Source of the DNA: Mycolicibacterium parafortuitum
GTDB taxonomy: Bacteria > Actinomycetota > Actinomycetes > Mycobacteriales > Mycobacteriaceae
Reading direction: 5' to 3'
Length of the DNA: 64,000 nucleotides
Assembly (NCBI RefSeq): GCF_002086815.1
Contig: NZ_MVID01000001.1
Coordinates: 62,001-126,000, forward strand
Below are positions 23,443-31,448 of this stretch, one piece after another. The stretch's first letter is position 1; every line of letters begins with the position of its first letter. Position numbers and translations under genes: made by a program. Below the pieces are notes generated by a model that was given only the letters and a program-made list of their open reading frames with translations, searched no databases and was not told the DNA's origin.

Positions 23443-24078
23443 ATGGATACCACCCCCGCACTGTCGCTGTTCGAGGAGTTCTACAACAACGAGAACGAGA
23501 ACCCGCCCTGGGTGATCGGCGAACCGCAGCCGGCGATCGTCGAACTGGAGCGCGCCGGGCTCATCTCCGGCCGGGTCCTCGACATCGGCTGCGGTGCCGG
23601 CGAGCACACGTTGCTGCTGGCCGCCGCGGGATACGACGTGCTCGGTGTCGACGGTGCGCCGACCGCGGTCGAGCAGGCGCGGCAGAGCGCGGAAGCGCGG
23701 GGTGTCGCCGCGCGTTTCGAGGTCGCCGACGCGCTGGCGCTCGGGACGGACACCGCCTACGACACGATCATCGACAGCGCGCTGTTCCACATCTTCGCCG
23801 ACGACGACCGCGCCCGCTACGTCCGCAGTCTGCACGGCGCCACCCACCCGGGATCGGTCGTGCACCTGCTGGCCCTCTCCGATGCCGGACGCGGCTTCGG
23901 CCCGCAGGTCAGCGAGCAGACGATCCGCGACGCATTCGGGCAGGGATGGGACGTCGAGGCCCTGACCACCACCATCTACCGCGGCATCGTCCTCGAAGCG
24001 CATGCGCAGTCGATGGGGCTCGACCCCGGGACGGTCGTCGACGAGCCGGCGTGGCTCGCGCGGATCCGGCGGGTCTGA
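23443..24078 (+). CDS. Class I SAM-dependent methyltransferase
   Basis: A 211-aa Rossmann-fold methyltransferase. Motif I is VLDIGCGAGEHTLLLA, the motif II acidic position is in VLGVDGAP, and the post-motif region is YDTIIDSALFHIF. The short chain with an N-terminal FEEFYNNENENPPW segment resembles thiopurine/tellurite-type and other detoxifying methyltransferases, but the substrate is not predictable. ATG 23443 fits the leaderless MerR-type promoter; a TTG at 23428 would add five residues and lies in the promoter. It ends 2 bases before the convergent lyase-like gene. Confidence 0.85.
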   Translation: MDTTPALSLFEEFYNNENENPPWVIGEPQPAIVELERAGLISGRVLDIGCGAGEHTLLLAAAGYDVLGVDGAPTAVEQARQSAEARGVAARFEVADALALGTDTAYDTIIDSALFHIFADDDRARYVRSLHGATHPGSVVHLLALSDAGRGFGPQVSEQTIRDAFGQGWDVEALTTTIYRGIVLEAHAQSMGLDPGTVVDEPAWLARIRRV

Positions 24079-24080
24079 GG

Positions 24081-24950
24081 TCAGCCGCGGGCCAGCCGGA
24101 CCACGGCGCCGCTCTCGGCGGCCACCCAGACCGCACCGTCGGCGGCGACGGCGATCCCGTGCGGTTCGGAGACGGCGTCGGGCAGGTCGTACTCGGTGAC
24201 GGTGCCGTCCCCGGTGATGTGCCCGACCCGGCCGGCCGCCCACTCGGTGAACCAGTAGCCGTCCGGGCCTGCGGCGATGGCGTGCGGTCGGCAGGAGGGG
24301 TCCGGTAATCGGTACTCGGTGAGCTTGCCGTCGGTGGCCAGCCGGGCCACCTGTCCGGCGCCGATCTCGACCAGCCAGACCGCGTCGGCCCCGGCGGTGA
24401 TCCCGACCGGGGCCGACCCTGCCGGCAGCCCGACGATCGTGAGCTCGCCGCCGGAACCGATCCGGGCCACCGCATCGGCCTGGTTCAGCGCGGCCCAGAC
24501 CGTGCCGTCCGGGCCGCAGGTGAGCGCGGCCGGGAAACAGCCCGACGGCAGCGACACATGGCTGATGCCGCCGCCGCGGTCGAGGCGCCCGATCCGGTCC
24601 ACGCGGGATTCGGTGAACCACACCGCGCCGTCGGCGCCCACACAGATGCCGTACGGTCCGCTGCCGGAATCCAGGTCGACGGTCCGGATCGCGCCGTCGC
24701 CGTCGATCGCGGTGACGCGGTCGTCGCCGGTGCGGGTGAACCAGGCCGTGGCACCGTCGGCGGCCAGCACCGACGGCCGGCAGCCGTCCGATCCGACGGG
24801 GTAGTGATCCCGGCTGCCGTCAGGACCCAGCCGCACCACCGCGCCGCTGTGCACCAGCGTCACCCACACCGCGCCGTCGGACGTGGCGGCGATGCCGTAC
24901 GGGTCGGGCTGCTCGGTGAGGTCGAACGTCGTGGTCGAGATGACGGTCAT
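24081..24950 (-). CDS. Virginiamycin B lyase-like beta-propeller
   Basis: A 289-aa protein built of repeated blades of the form GADGAVWFTE, without a signal peptide. It resembles Vgb, which linearises streptogramin B antibiotics by an elimination reaction. Positions corresponding to the Vgb catalytic and metal residues appear to be present: His223 in RPHAI, Glu262 and His264 in SEPHGI, and Glu279 in VAAES. Many Vgb-like proteins are not resistance enzymes. This one is the last gene of a catabolic operon (ATGA overlap with the preceding gene), so a lyase or lactonase on a pathway intermediate is equally possible. Confidence 0.8.
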   Translation of the reverse strand: MTVISTTTFDLTEQPDPYGIAATSDGAVWVTLVHSGAVVRLGPDGSRDHYPVGSDGCRPSVLAADGATAWFTRTGDDRVTAIDGDGAIRTVDLDSGSGPYGICVGADGAVWFTESRVDRIGRLDRGGGISHVSLPSGCFPAALTCGPDGTVWAALNQADAVARIGSGGELTIVGLPAGSAPVGITAGADAVWLVEIGAGQVARLATDGKLTEYRLPDPSCRPHAIAAGPDGYWFTEWAAGRVGHITGDGTVTEYDLPDAVSEPHGIAVAADGAVWVAAESGAVVRLARG

Positions 24951-25276
24951 GGACCGTCGGCATAGCCCGGGTGGTCGATGGCCAAACGGTGACGGACCAG
25001 CGTGCGCAGCGACGCCATCACCTCGTCCGGCCGGTCGTCGAGGAGGCCGTCCCGGATCCCCTGGGCCAGCGCGTCCTCGCCGGAGCACCCGAGGCAGGCC
25101 AGCGCGTCACGCACCGCGGCCGGGGTGTCGTCGAGCAGTTCCCGTTCGACGATCCGCAACACGTTGGTGGCGACCCGGGCGTGAAACCCGACCTGCCCGC
25201 CGACGGTGCGGACGTCGTTGTCCAGGAAATCGGCCACCGCGGCGACAAGCTCCGCGGCTGTGGGTCGTGCACTCAT
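24947..25276 (-). CDS. DUF6285 family protein
   Basis: A 109-aa all-helical protein (ELVAAVADFLDNDV, HARVATNVLRIVEREL). It matches, from memory, the DUF6285 family found next to phosphotransferase-fold genes and acyl-CoA dehydrogenases. Function is unknown, and a role as partner of the adjacent kinase-fold protein is an inference. ATG 25276 overlaps the kinase stop (ATGA), and its own stop overlaps the propeller gene start. Confidence 0.75.
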   Translation of the reverse strand: MSARPTAAELVAAVADFLDNDVRTVGGQVGFHARVATNVLRIVERELLDDTPAAVRDALACLGCSGEDALAQGIRDGLLDDRPDEVMASLRTLVRHRLAIDHPGYADGP

Positions 25277-26244
25277 TGCGGTCCCTTCCCGGACAGTAGG
25301 TCCAACAGATCCCACTCCGTCTCGCTGACCCGGCGTCCGATGGCGGCGAGTTCGACCGACGGGTTCTCACCCGACAGGTGCCGCTCGGCCTGATACCGGC
25401 AGATCACTCCCCACCGCAGCGTCGCCACCGTCAGCCACCACCGGAACGCCGCCCGGTCCAACGGGGTGCCCGAGGCCTGTTCATAGGCTTGCAGGAACGT
25501 CTCCACACTGCCGAGACCGCCCGCACCGAGCGCTTCGGGCGCGCCGAACCGCCAGGCCCGGATACAGAACCAGGCCAGATCTTCGTAGACCTCCCCGATG
25601 TGGGTCAGCTCCCAGTCCAACACGGATGCCAGTCCGGAATCGTCGACGATCAGATTGCCCATCCGGAAGTCGCCGTGAATCAGCCGCATCGGAGACGGGT
25701 CGGGTCGCTGATCGGCCAGCCGGCGGAAGGTCCACTCGAACGTCGGTGTGGTGTCGCCGATTTCGTCGAGGCGGGCCCGCCACTCGGCCAGATCGTCCGG
25801 GGTGGTGAGCCCGACCCCGTCGGGATCGGCGCGGTGGATCGCCGCCAGCGCCTCCGCGCACTGCTGCAACAAGCGAGCGCGCCCGGCGTCGTCGAGCCCG
25901 CGGAAGATGCGCCGCACGATCGTCTCGCCCGCGATCGCGTCGCAGATCAGATACGGATTACCCACGGCCGCAGGCGAATTGTCGGCCGCCAGGATGTGCG
26001 GCACCGGAGCGCCCGCGGCCGCGGCGCGCTGCTGCACCGCGGCTTCGAGCTCCATGCTGGCGTGGATGTCGTCGCGGGCGCCGGTGCGCAGGATCAGCTT
26101 GCGCGCACGCCCGTCGCCGGTCGCGGTGAACGCCCAGGTGGTGCGGCTCGCGCCGCCGGTCAACCGCTGCAGATCCTCGACCGAGGTGTCTCCGAGGACC
26201 GGGCGCAGCACCTCCTCCAGCGCCGGCGCGAGGTCGGCGCTCAC
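25273..26244 (-). CDS. Phosphotransferase-family (APH fold) protein
   Basis: A 323-aa kinase-fold protein with the catalytic loop LIHGDFRMGN (Asp192) and the metal-binding motif VLDWELTHIG. The substrate is unknown; members of this group occur with FadE-type dehydrogenases in mycobacteria, and acyl or sterol-related substrates are often proposed. GTG 26244 is chosen because the stop of an upstream mini-ORF overlaps it as GTGA; the long open reading further upstream is a shadow of the dehydrogenase gene. Confidence 0.85.
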   Translation of the reverse strand: MSADLAPALEEVLRPVLGDTSVEDLQRLTGGASRTTWAFTATGDGRARKLILRTGARDDIHASMELEAAVQQRAAAAGAPVPHILAADNSPAAVGNPYLICDAIAGETIVRRIFRGLDDAGRARLLQQCAEALAAIHRADPDGVGLTTPDDLAEWRARLDEIGDTTPTFEWTFRRLADQRPDPSPMRLIHGDFRMGNLIVDDSGLASVLDWELTHIGEVYEDLAWFCIRAWRFGAPEALGAGGLGSVETFLQAYEQASGTPLDRAAFRWWLTVATLRWGVICRYQAERHLSGENPSVELAAIGRRVSETEWDLLDLLSGKGPQ

Positions 26245-26279
26245 TTGCGCTGCTTTCTGCTCTTCGCGCGAGCGCTCAT
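26241..26279 (-). repeat. MIRU-like mini-ORF between acyl-CoA dehydrogenase and kinase-fold genes
   Basis: A 13-codon frame encoding MSARAKSRKQRK is nested exactly between two genes. Its ATG overlaps the dehydrogenase stop (ATGA) and its TGA overlaps the kinase GTG (GTGA). The first 19 bases differ from the nuoD/nuoE units at only one base, so both belong to one repeat family. It would couple translation across the junction. Confidence 0.75.
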
Positions 26280-27511
26280 CGCCCGAACCCGAACAGCCGC
26301 TGCGCGACCCTCCTGATCTGGATCTCCTCGGCGCCCTCGGTGATGCGGTACCGGCGGTGGTGCCGGTAGATGTGCTCGAACGGCTCATGCCTGCTGTACC
26401 CGACACCGCCGAACACCTGCATCGCGCGGTCGGCCGCCTCACACACCAGCCGGTTGGCGCGGTAGTTGGCCATCGACACCTTGTCCGAAACCTCCATGTG
26501 GTGGTTGCGGTCCAGTTCTGACGCCGCGTAACGCACCAGCAGGCGCACCATCTGGGCTTCGGTCTGCAGTTCCACCAGCGGCCACTGCACGGCCTGATGG
26601 GTGGCCAGCGGCTTGCCGAACACCTTGCGCTCGTTGGCGTAGGCGACGGCCCGGTCGATGCAGTACTGCGCCGCGCCGAGGCTGCTGGCCGCTTGCCGAA
26701 TCCTGTTCTCGTGCAGGAACGTCTGGCCCACCTCCAAGCCGCGGTCGATCTCGCCGAGGATGGCCTCGGACGGCACGCGGACGTTCTCCAACACGACCTC
26801 GCCGTGGTCGGTGGGCATGTTGAACGTCCACCAGTAGTACGGGACCGTGAATCCGGGCGCGTCGCACGGCACCAGGAACGCGGTGATGCCGCGGGCCTGA
26901 CCCGCCTCGCCGGAGGTCCGGGCGAACACCAGGTCGTGGGTGGCGCGATGCACACCGGTGTTGAAGCGCTTGGCGCCGTTGATGACCCACTCGTCGCCGT
27001 CCTGGACGGCGGTGGTCTCCAGCCAGGTCGCATCCGAGCCGTGGTTGGGTTCGGTCAGCCCGAACGCCATCGAGCGCTTTCCGGTGATCAGCGCGTCGGT
27101 CCACTCCCGCTTCTGCTCTTCGGTGCCGAACCGGTCCATCATGATCACCTGCGGGAAGTTGCCGACGATGGATGATTCGTCCTGCAGGTCGTTGTGCAGC
27201 CCCAGGCCTTTGGCGGCCAGGTGTTCGCGGATCACCGCCATGTCCAGGTTGGTGCCGTCACGGCCGCCGAACTGCGACGGCAGCCCGTAGCGCAGCCAGC
27301 CCGCCGCGTCGGCGCGCCTGCGCATCTCGTCGAGCAGTTCCTCCCACTCGCGCCGCGGGACGCCACCGTTGTCCCAGTCGGTGCGTGCGTGTTCACGCCG
27401 GTGGTCGAAGTACTGGATGTTCTCCCGCTCCAGTGGCTTGATCTCCGCCTCGATAAACGCGTCCATCTCGGCGAGCAGGCCCGGCAGGTGGTCGGGCAGG
27501 GTGAAATCCAC
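26276..27511 (-). CDS. Acyl-CoA dehydrogenase
   Basis: A 411-aa FAD-dependent acyl-CoA dehydrogenase introducing a 2,3-double bond into an acyl-CoA. The FAD/substrate segments are FGLTEPNHGSDAT and GVHRATHDLVFART. The C-terminal helix reads ITEGAEEIQIRRVAQ, with the Glu at the usual catalytic-base position. The N-terminus (LLAEMDAFIEAEIKPLE) is typical of the long-chain/branched actinobacterial FadE group. It follows the TetR gene by 18 bases and leads into the mini-ORF and the kinase gene. Confidence 0.9.
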   Translation of the reverse strand: MDFTLPDHLPGLLAEMDAFIEAEIKPLERENIQYFDHRREHARTDWDNGGVPRREWEELLDEMRRRADAAGWLRYGLPSQFGGRDGTNLDMAVIREHLAAKGLGLHNDLQDESSIVGNFPQVIMMDRFGTEEQKREWTDALITGKRSMAFGLTEPNHGSDATWLETTAVQDGDEWVINGAKRFNTGVHRATHDLVFARTSGEAGQARGITAFLVPCDAPGFTVPYYWWTFNMPTDHGEVVLENVRVPSEAILGEIDRGLEVGQTFLHENRIRQAASSLGAAQYCIDRAVAYANERKVFGKPLATHQAVQWPLVELQTEAQMVRLLVRYAASELDRNHHMEVSDKVSMANYRANRLVCEAADRAMQVFGGVGYSRHEPFEHIYRHHRRYRITEGAEEIQIRRVAQRLFGFGR

Positions 27512-27529
27512 GTGTTCTCCTTTGAACGA

Positions 27530-28150
27530 TCAGTACCCGTACAGCGTTTTCTTCCAGATCCGCGACAATGTCGCAATGGCGTCCTGGTCGGTCATCTGCA
27601 CCCCGAGGCTCGACGACCCGACGAACACGGTGGTGAAGTTCTCGAACAGCAGCGCGATCGCCGCCGCGGTGTGCTCGGGGTTCAGTTCGGTGCCGAACCC
27701 CTGTTCCTGGGCCCGACGCACCGATGCCGCGACGATGTCCATGCCGAACCGGCGGAATTCGTTCTGCACGAGGGCAAATCGTGGCTGGGTGGCGGCCAGC
27801 TGCGCCACCGCGATCATGATGCCGATGTTCTGTTTGAACATGGTCCAGTAGCCGGTGACGACCGAGGTGAAGAATGCGTCGTCGTCGGGGGATTCCGGGA
27901 GCGGCACGCTCAGGCCGGACGGTGCGACGACCTCGTGCAGGAAGGACTCGGCCAGCGCGGCCAGCAGATCCTCCTTGTCGGTGAAGTACCGGTAGAACAC
28001 CGCCGGTGATCTCCCCGCCGCCGCGGTGATGTCACCGAGGGTGGTTCCGTGGAATCCACGTTCGGCGAACAGTTTCCGGGCCGCCTGGGCGAGCGCGTCA
28101 CGGGTTTGACGGCCCTTGGCGCTCAATGTCTCCGACGGTCCCGGTGACAC
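27530..28150 (-). CDS. TetR-family regulator inside the catabolic operon
   Basis: A 206-aa regulator with the HTH at about residues 35-60 (ITAAAGRSPAVFYRYFTDKE) and an effector domain containing the long TELNPEHTAAAIALL helix. GTG 28150 starts 6 bases after the lyase stop, so it is transcribed with the pathway genes and would report on operon flux. It may bind the palindrome upstream of the dioxygenase gene, which is a guess. Ligand unknown. Confidence 0.88.
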   Translation of the reverse strand: MSPGPSETLSAKGRQTRDALAQAARKLFAERGFHGTTLGDITAAAGRSPAVFYRYFTDKEDLLAALAESFLHEVVAPSGLSVPLPESPDDDAFFTSVVTGYWTMFKQNIGIMIAVAQLAATQPRFALVQNEFRRFGMDIVAASVRRAQEQGFGTELNPEHTAAAIALLFENFTTVFVGSSSLGVQMTDQDAIATLSRIWKKTLYGY

Positions 28151-28156
28151 GGTCGG

Positions 28157-29062
28157 CTACCCCAGGATCCGGTCGCCGGCGCGCAGCAGGGAGCTGGGGA
28201 GTTCGTGTCCCACCGCGTGCTGGGCCACCCGCGCCGCCGCGATGGCCGCGTCGAGATCGACGTCGGTATGAATACCGCTGTCGCGCAACAGGTACACCAG
28301 GTCCTCGGTGGCGATGTTGCCGCTGGCGCCGGGAGCGAACGGGCATCCGCCGAGCCCGCCGACCGAGGCGTCCAGTCGCGTGACCCCGGCACTGACCGCG
28401 GCGTACGCGCTGGCCACCCCGGCGCCGCGGGTGTTGTGGAAGTGAGCCCCCAGCGGTGTGTCACCGATCAGCGGACGCACCGCTGCGATCAGATCGGTCA
28501 CGCGCCGCGGGGTGGTGGTGCCGATGGTGTCGGCGATCGCGAGCCTGTCGACGCCGGCACCGGTTGCCGCAGTGACGATGTCGACCACACGCTGCGGATC
28601 GGTGGGTCCGTCGAACGGGCAGTCCCACGCCGTCGCGATGATGACCTCGACGGTGACGTCGCTGTCGTGGGCGATGGCGACGATCTCCGGGATCAGCGCC
28701 GTCGATTCGGCCGAGGACCGGCCGACGTTGGCCCGGCTGTGGCTGTCGGCGGCCGACACGACGTATTCGATCGAATGCAGACCGGCCGCGATCGCGCGCT
28801 TCGCCCCGTTCGGGCTGGCGATCAGCGCCGAGAACTCGATGCCGGGAAAGTTGTGCAGTTCTGCGGCGAGTTCGGCGGCGTCGGCGAGAGCGGGCACCTT
28901 CGACGGCGACACGAACGCCGTCGCCTCCATCTCGCGGACACCGGTCGCGGCGATGGCGGCGAGCAGATCCAGCTTGGCCGACAACGGGATCGGATCCTCG
29001 ATCTGCAGTCCGTCGCGCAGTGTGACGTCCCGGATGTCCACGTGGGTCGGCAGTTCGGTCAC
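28157..29062 (-). CDS. HMG-CoA lyase-like aldolase
   Basis: A 301-aa TIM-barrel enzyme of the DRE metallolyase superfamily. The catalytic RDGLQ motif is at residues 16-20, the metal-binding HFHNTRG is present, and the Cys loop is GGLGGCPFAPGASGN. These support cleavage of a 3-hydroxy-3-alkylglutaryl-CoA-like substrate into acetyl-CoA and a keto acid. Because the neighbours include a CoA-transferase, the natural substrate may not be HMG-CoA itself. Start ATG 29062 overlaps the CoA-transferase stop. Confidence 0.88.
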   Translation of the reverse strand: MTELPTHVDIRDVTLRDGLQIEDPIPLSAKLDLLAAIAATGVREMEATAFVSPSKVPALADAAELAAELHNFPGIEFSALIASPNGAKRAIAAGLHSIEYVVSAADSHSRANVGRSSAESTALIPEIVAIAHDSDVTVEVIIATAWDCPFDGPTDPQRVVDIVTAATGAGVDRLAIADTIGTTTPRRVTDLIAAVRPLIGDTPLGAHFHNTRGAGVASAYAAVSAGVTRLDASVGGLGGCPFAPGASGNIATEDLVYLLRDSGIHTDVDLDAAIAAARVAQHAVGHELPSSLLRAGDRILG

Positions 29063-30261
29063 AGCACACCCTCCGCGCGTAACTGGTCGAGTTCGGCAGC
29101 GCTGCGGCCGAGCAGGTCACCGTAGATCTCGTCGTTGTGTTGCCCGGGCCGGGCGGACCCGGCACTGCGGATGGTGCCGGGCGTCTCGGAGAGCACCGGA
29201 ACCACGCCCGGGCCCTTGACATTGCGGCCGATCCGCTCATCCCAGTGATCGGCGATCATGCCGCGGGCCTGCAGCTGGGGATCCTCGACCACCTCGGCGA
29301 CGGTGTTGATCGGTCCGCTGATCACCCCCGCCTCGGACAGCGTCGCGATGATGTCGGCGGGCTGGCGCTGCGCCGCCCAGTCGCCGATGATCTTGTCGAG
29401 CTCGTCCTGGTTGCGGCCGCGGGCACGATGATCGACGAACCTCTCGTCGGTGGCCAGGTCCGGCTGCCCCATCGCGGCGCACAGTCGGCGGAACACGGTG
29501 TCCTGGTTGGCCGCGATCACCACCCAGCTGCCGTCGGCGGTCGGGTAGATGTTCGACGGCGCAATGCCTTCCAGCCGCGTGCCGGACGGGCCGCGCACCA
29601 CCCCGCCGATGTCGTAGTCGGGAATGGTGGATTCCTGGACCGCGAGGCAGGACTCGGTGAGTGCGGCGTCGACGATCTGCCCCTCACCGGTGACGGTGCG
29701 CCGGTACAGCGCCGCGAGAGCTCCCTGGGCGGCGAACATGCCTGCCAGGCTGTCGCCGAGGGAGAGCGCCAGCCGCGGGGGAGGCCCGCCGGGGAAGCCG
29801 TTCATGTGCCGAAGTCCGCTGGCGGCCTCGGCGACCGACGCGTAACCGGCCTTGTGCGCCTCCGGCCCGGTCTGGCCGTATCCGGAGACGCGTACCAGGA
29901 TGATGCCCCGGTTACGTTCGCGCAGAACGTCATACCCGAGGTTCCACTTCTCCAGCGTGCCGGGCCGGAAGTTCTCGACGATGATGTCGCTGCGTTCGAC
30001 GAGGTCGAGGAACAGTTCGCGGCCCTGGGGCACCCGCAGGTTCAGGGTCACCGCCTTCTTGTTGCGCGCGTGCACGGTCCAGAAGAAGTGGTGGCCGTCG
30101 AGTTCGGCCTGCCCCCACGTGCGCAGCGGATCGGGGGCGCCCGGCGGTTCGATCTTGACGACCTCGGCCCCCATGTCGCCGAGTAGGCGGCCGGCGAACG
30201 GGCCCGAGATCAGCGTGCCGACCTCGATGACCCGGATTCCGTCGAGCGGACCGGTGGTCAC
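29059..30261 (-). CDS. CaiB/BaiF family (class III) CoA-transferase
   Basis: A 400-aa class III CoA-transferase that moves CoA between carboxylic acids. The N-terminal IRVIEVGTLISGPFAGRLLG and the VSGYGQTGP segment are family signatures, and the acyl-carrying Asp should lie in the LSLGDSLAG region. It is coupled by 4-base overlaps to the hydrolase upstream and the lyase downstream, so it probably activates the acid that the lyase cleaves. The donor CoA is unknown. Confidence 0.9.
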   Translation of the reverse strand: MTTGPLDGIRVIEVGTLISGPFAGRLLGDMGAEVVKIEPPGAPDPLRTWGQAELDGHHFFWTVHARNKKAVTLNLRVPQGRELFLDLVERSDIIVENFRPGTLEKWNLGYDVLRERNRGIILVRVSGYGQTGPEAHKAGYASVAEAASGLRHMNGFPGGPPPRLALSLGDSLAGMFAAQGALAALYRRTVTGEGQIVDAALTESCLAVQESTIPDYDIGGVVRGPSGTRLEGIAPSNIYPTADGSWVVIAANQDTVFRRLCAAMGQPDLATDERFVDHRARGRNQDELDKIIGDWAAQRQPADIIATLSEAGVISGPINTVAEVVEDPQLQARGMIADHWDERIGRNVKGPGVVPVLSETPGTIRSAGSARPGQHNDEIYGDLLGRSAAELDQLRAEGVL

Positions 30262-31448
30262 AACGCACCCGCGAAGTCGTGGCGCTGCAGCCAGTCGGTC
30301 ACGATGCCGACCGCTTTCCGCAGCTTGTCGCGCTGATCCGGCCCCGCGTAGTAGTGGTTCGCCCCGGCGATCTCGTGCATCTCCTTATCTTCGTACCCGA
30401 TGGCTTCGAAGATACGGCGGGTGTGGCTCGGCGTGCACGCATCATCGGCGAGGTTGCCGATCACCAGCGCGGGGATCGCGATGTCCGGTCCGGCCTTGAC
30501 GGCGTCACCGTTGGCGTCGTCGTAGCTCCACTGCGACAGCCAGCTGCGCAGCGTGCAGAACCGGGCGAGCCCGACCGGGCTCATGTTCACGACCTGCGGG
30601 TCGCCCAGGTAGCACGTGCCCGGGGTGCGTTCGTTCGGATCGACGGTCGGATCGAGCCAGCGCGGGTCGGCCATGGTGCCGTGCACGACGAACGCGAACT
30701 CGTCCTCGGGGCGTCCCGCGGCCTTCAGCTCGGCCAGTTTGTCCTTGACCCACTTGGTGATCCGCCGGTTCCGGGCGATCTGCGCCTGGTGGTAGCGCTC
30801 CAGGAACTCCGGCGTGTACGGGGGCTGATTCGGATTGTCCGGGTTGTACAGATCCAGTTCCGGGTCGCGTTTGGTCGGGTCGGACTCGTCGAGGATCGAC
30901 GCGTCCATCCACTCGGTCATCGTCCCGTGTCTGCTGATGTGGGCGGCGAGCAGCATGATGCCGTCGGCCGGGATCAGACCCAGCTTGGTCAGGTCGGGGC
31001 CGTCGCCGGACGGGCTGGCCGTGACCGTCGGCTTCTGGGCCTGCTGTTGGTAGAACACCGACAGTGAGCCGCCGCCGCTCCATCCGGCGAGGACGACCTT
31101 CTGATAGCCGAGGCGGTTCTTCGCGTCCTTGATGCACTCGCCGAGATCCTCGACGACCTTCTCCATCAGCAGCGCCGAGTCGGTGCCGCGGAAGCGGCTG
31201 TTGCAGTAGATGACGTGGTGGCCGGCGCGGGCCAGCGCATTGATCATCGGCAGGTACGCGCCGCCGCCGATCGGGTGCATGAACACCAGCACGGTGTCGG
31301 ACTGCACCGTCTTGGGTTTGAGAAGATAGCTCTCCAGCACGACCAGCTCGGCGACGCCGCCGTAGACATCGCGGACCGACGAGTTGTTCTGGTAGGCAAC
31401 GAGATACGGGATGCGGTCGTATTCGTGCTTGGTCACCTCGGTACCCAC
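30258..31448 (-). CDS. Alpha/beta hydrolase
   Basis: A 396-aa alpha/beta-hydrolase. The nucleophile elbow is LAGWSGGGSLS, the oxyanion strand is VFMHPIGGGAYL, and the C-terminal GANHYYAGP supplies the His. The acid is probably the Asp in IGNLADDACTP. GTG 31448 shares one base with the dioxygenase stop (TAGTG), so it is tightly coupled to ring cleavage. Hydrolysis of a ring-cleavage product, replacing the missing isomerase and fumarylacetoacetase, is an inference. No signal peptide is present. Confidence 0.85.
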   Translation of the reverse strand: MGTEVTKHEYDRIPYLVAYQNNSSVRDVYGGVAELVVLESYLLKPKTVQSDTVLVFMHPIGGGAYLPMINALARAGHHVIYCNSRFRGTDSALLMEKVVEDLGECIKDAKNRLGYQKVVLAGWSGGGSLSVFYQQQAQKPTVTASPSGDGPDLTKLGLIPADGIMLLAAHISRHGTMTEWMDASILDESDPTKRDPELDLYNPDNPNQPPYTPEFLERYHQAQIARNRRITKWVKDKLAELKAAGRPEDEFAFVVHGTMADPRWLDPTVDPNERTPGTCYLGDPQVVNMSPVGLARFCTLRSWLSQWSYDDANGDAVKAGPDIAIPALVIGNLADDACTPSHTRRIFEAIGYEDKEMHEIAGANHYYAGPDQRDKLRKAVGIVTDWLQRHDFAGAL

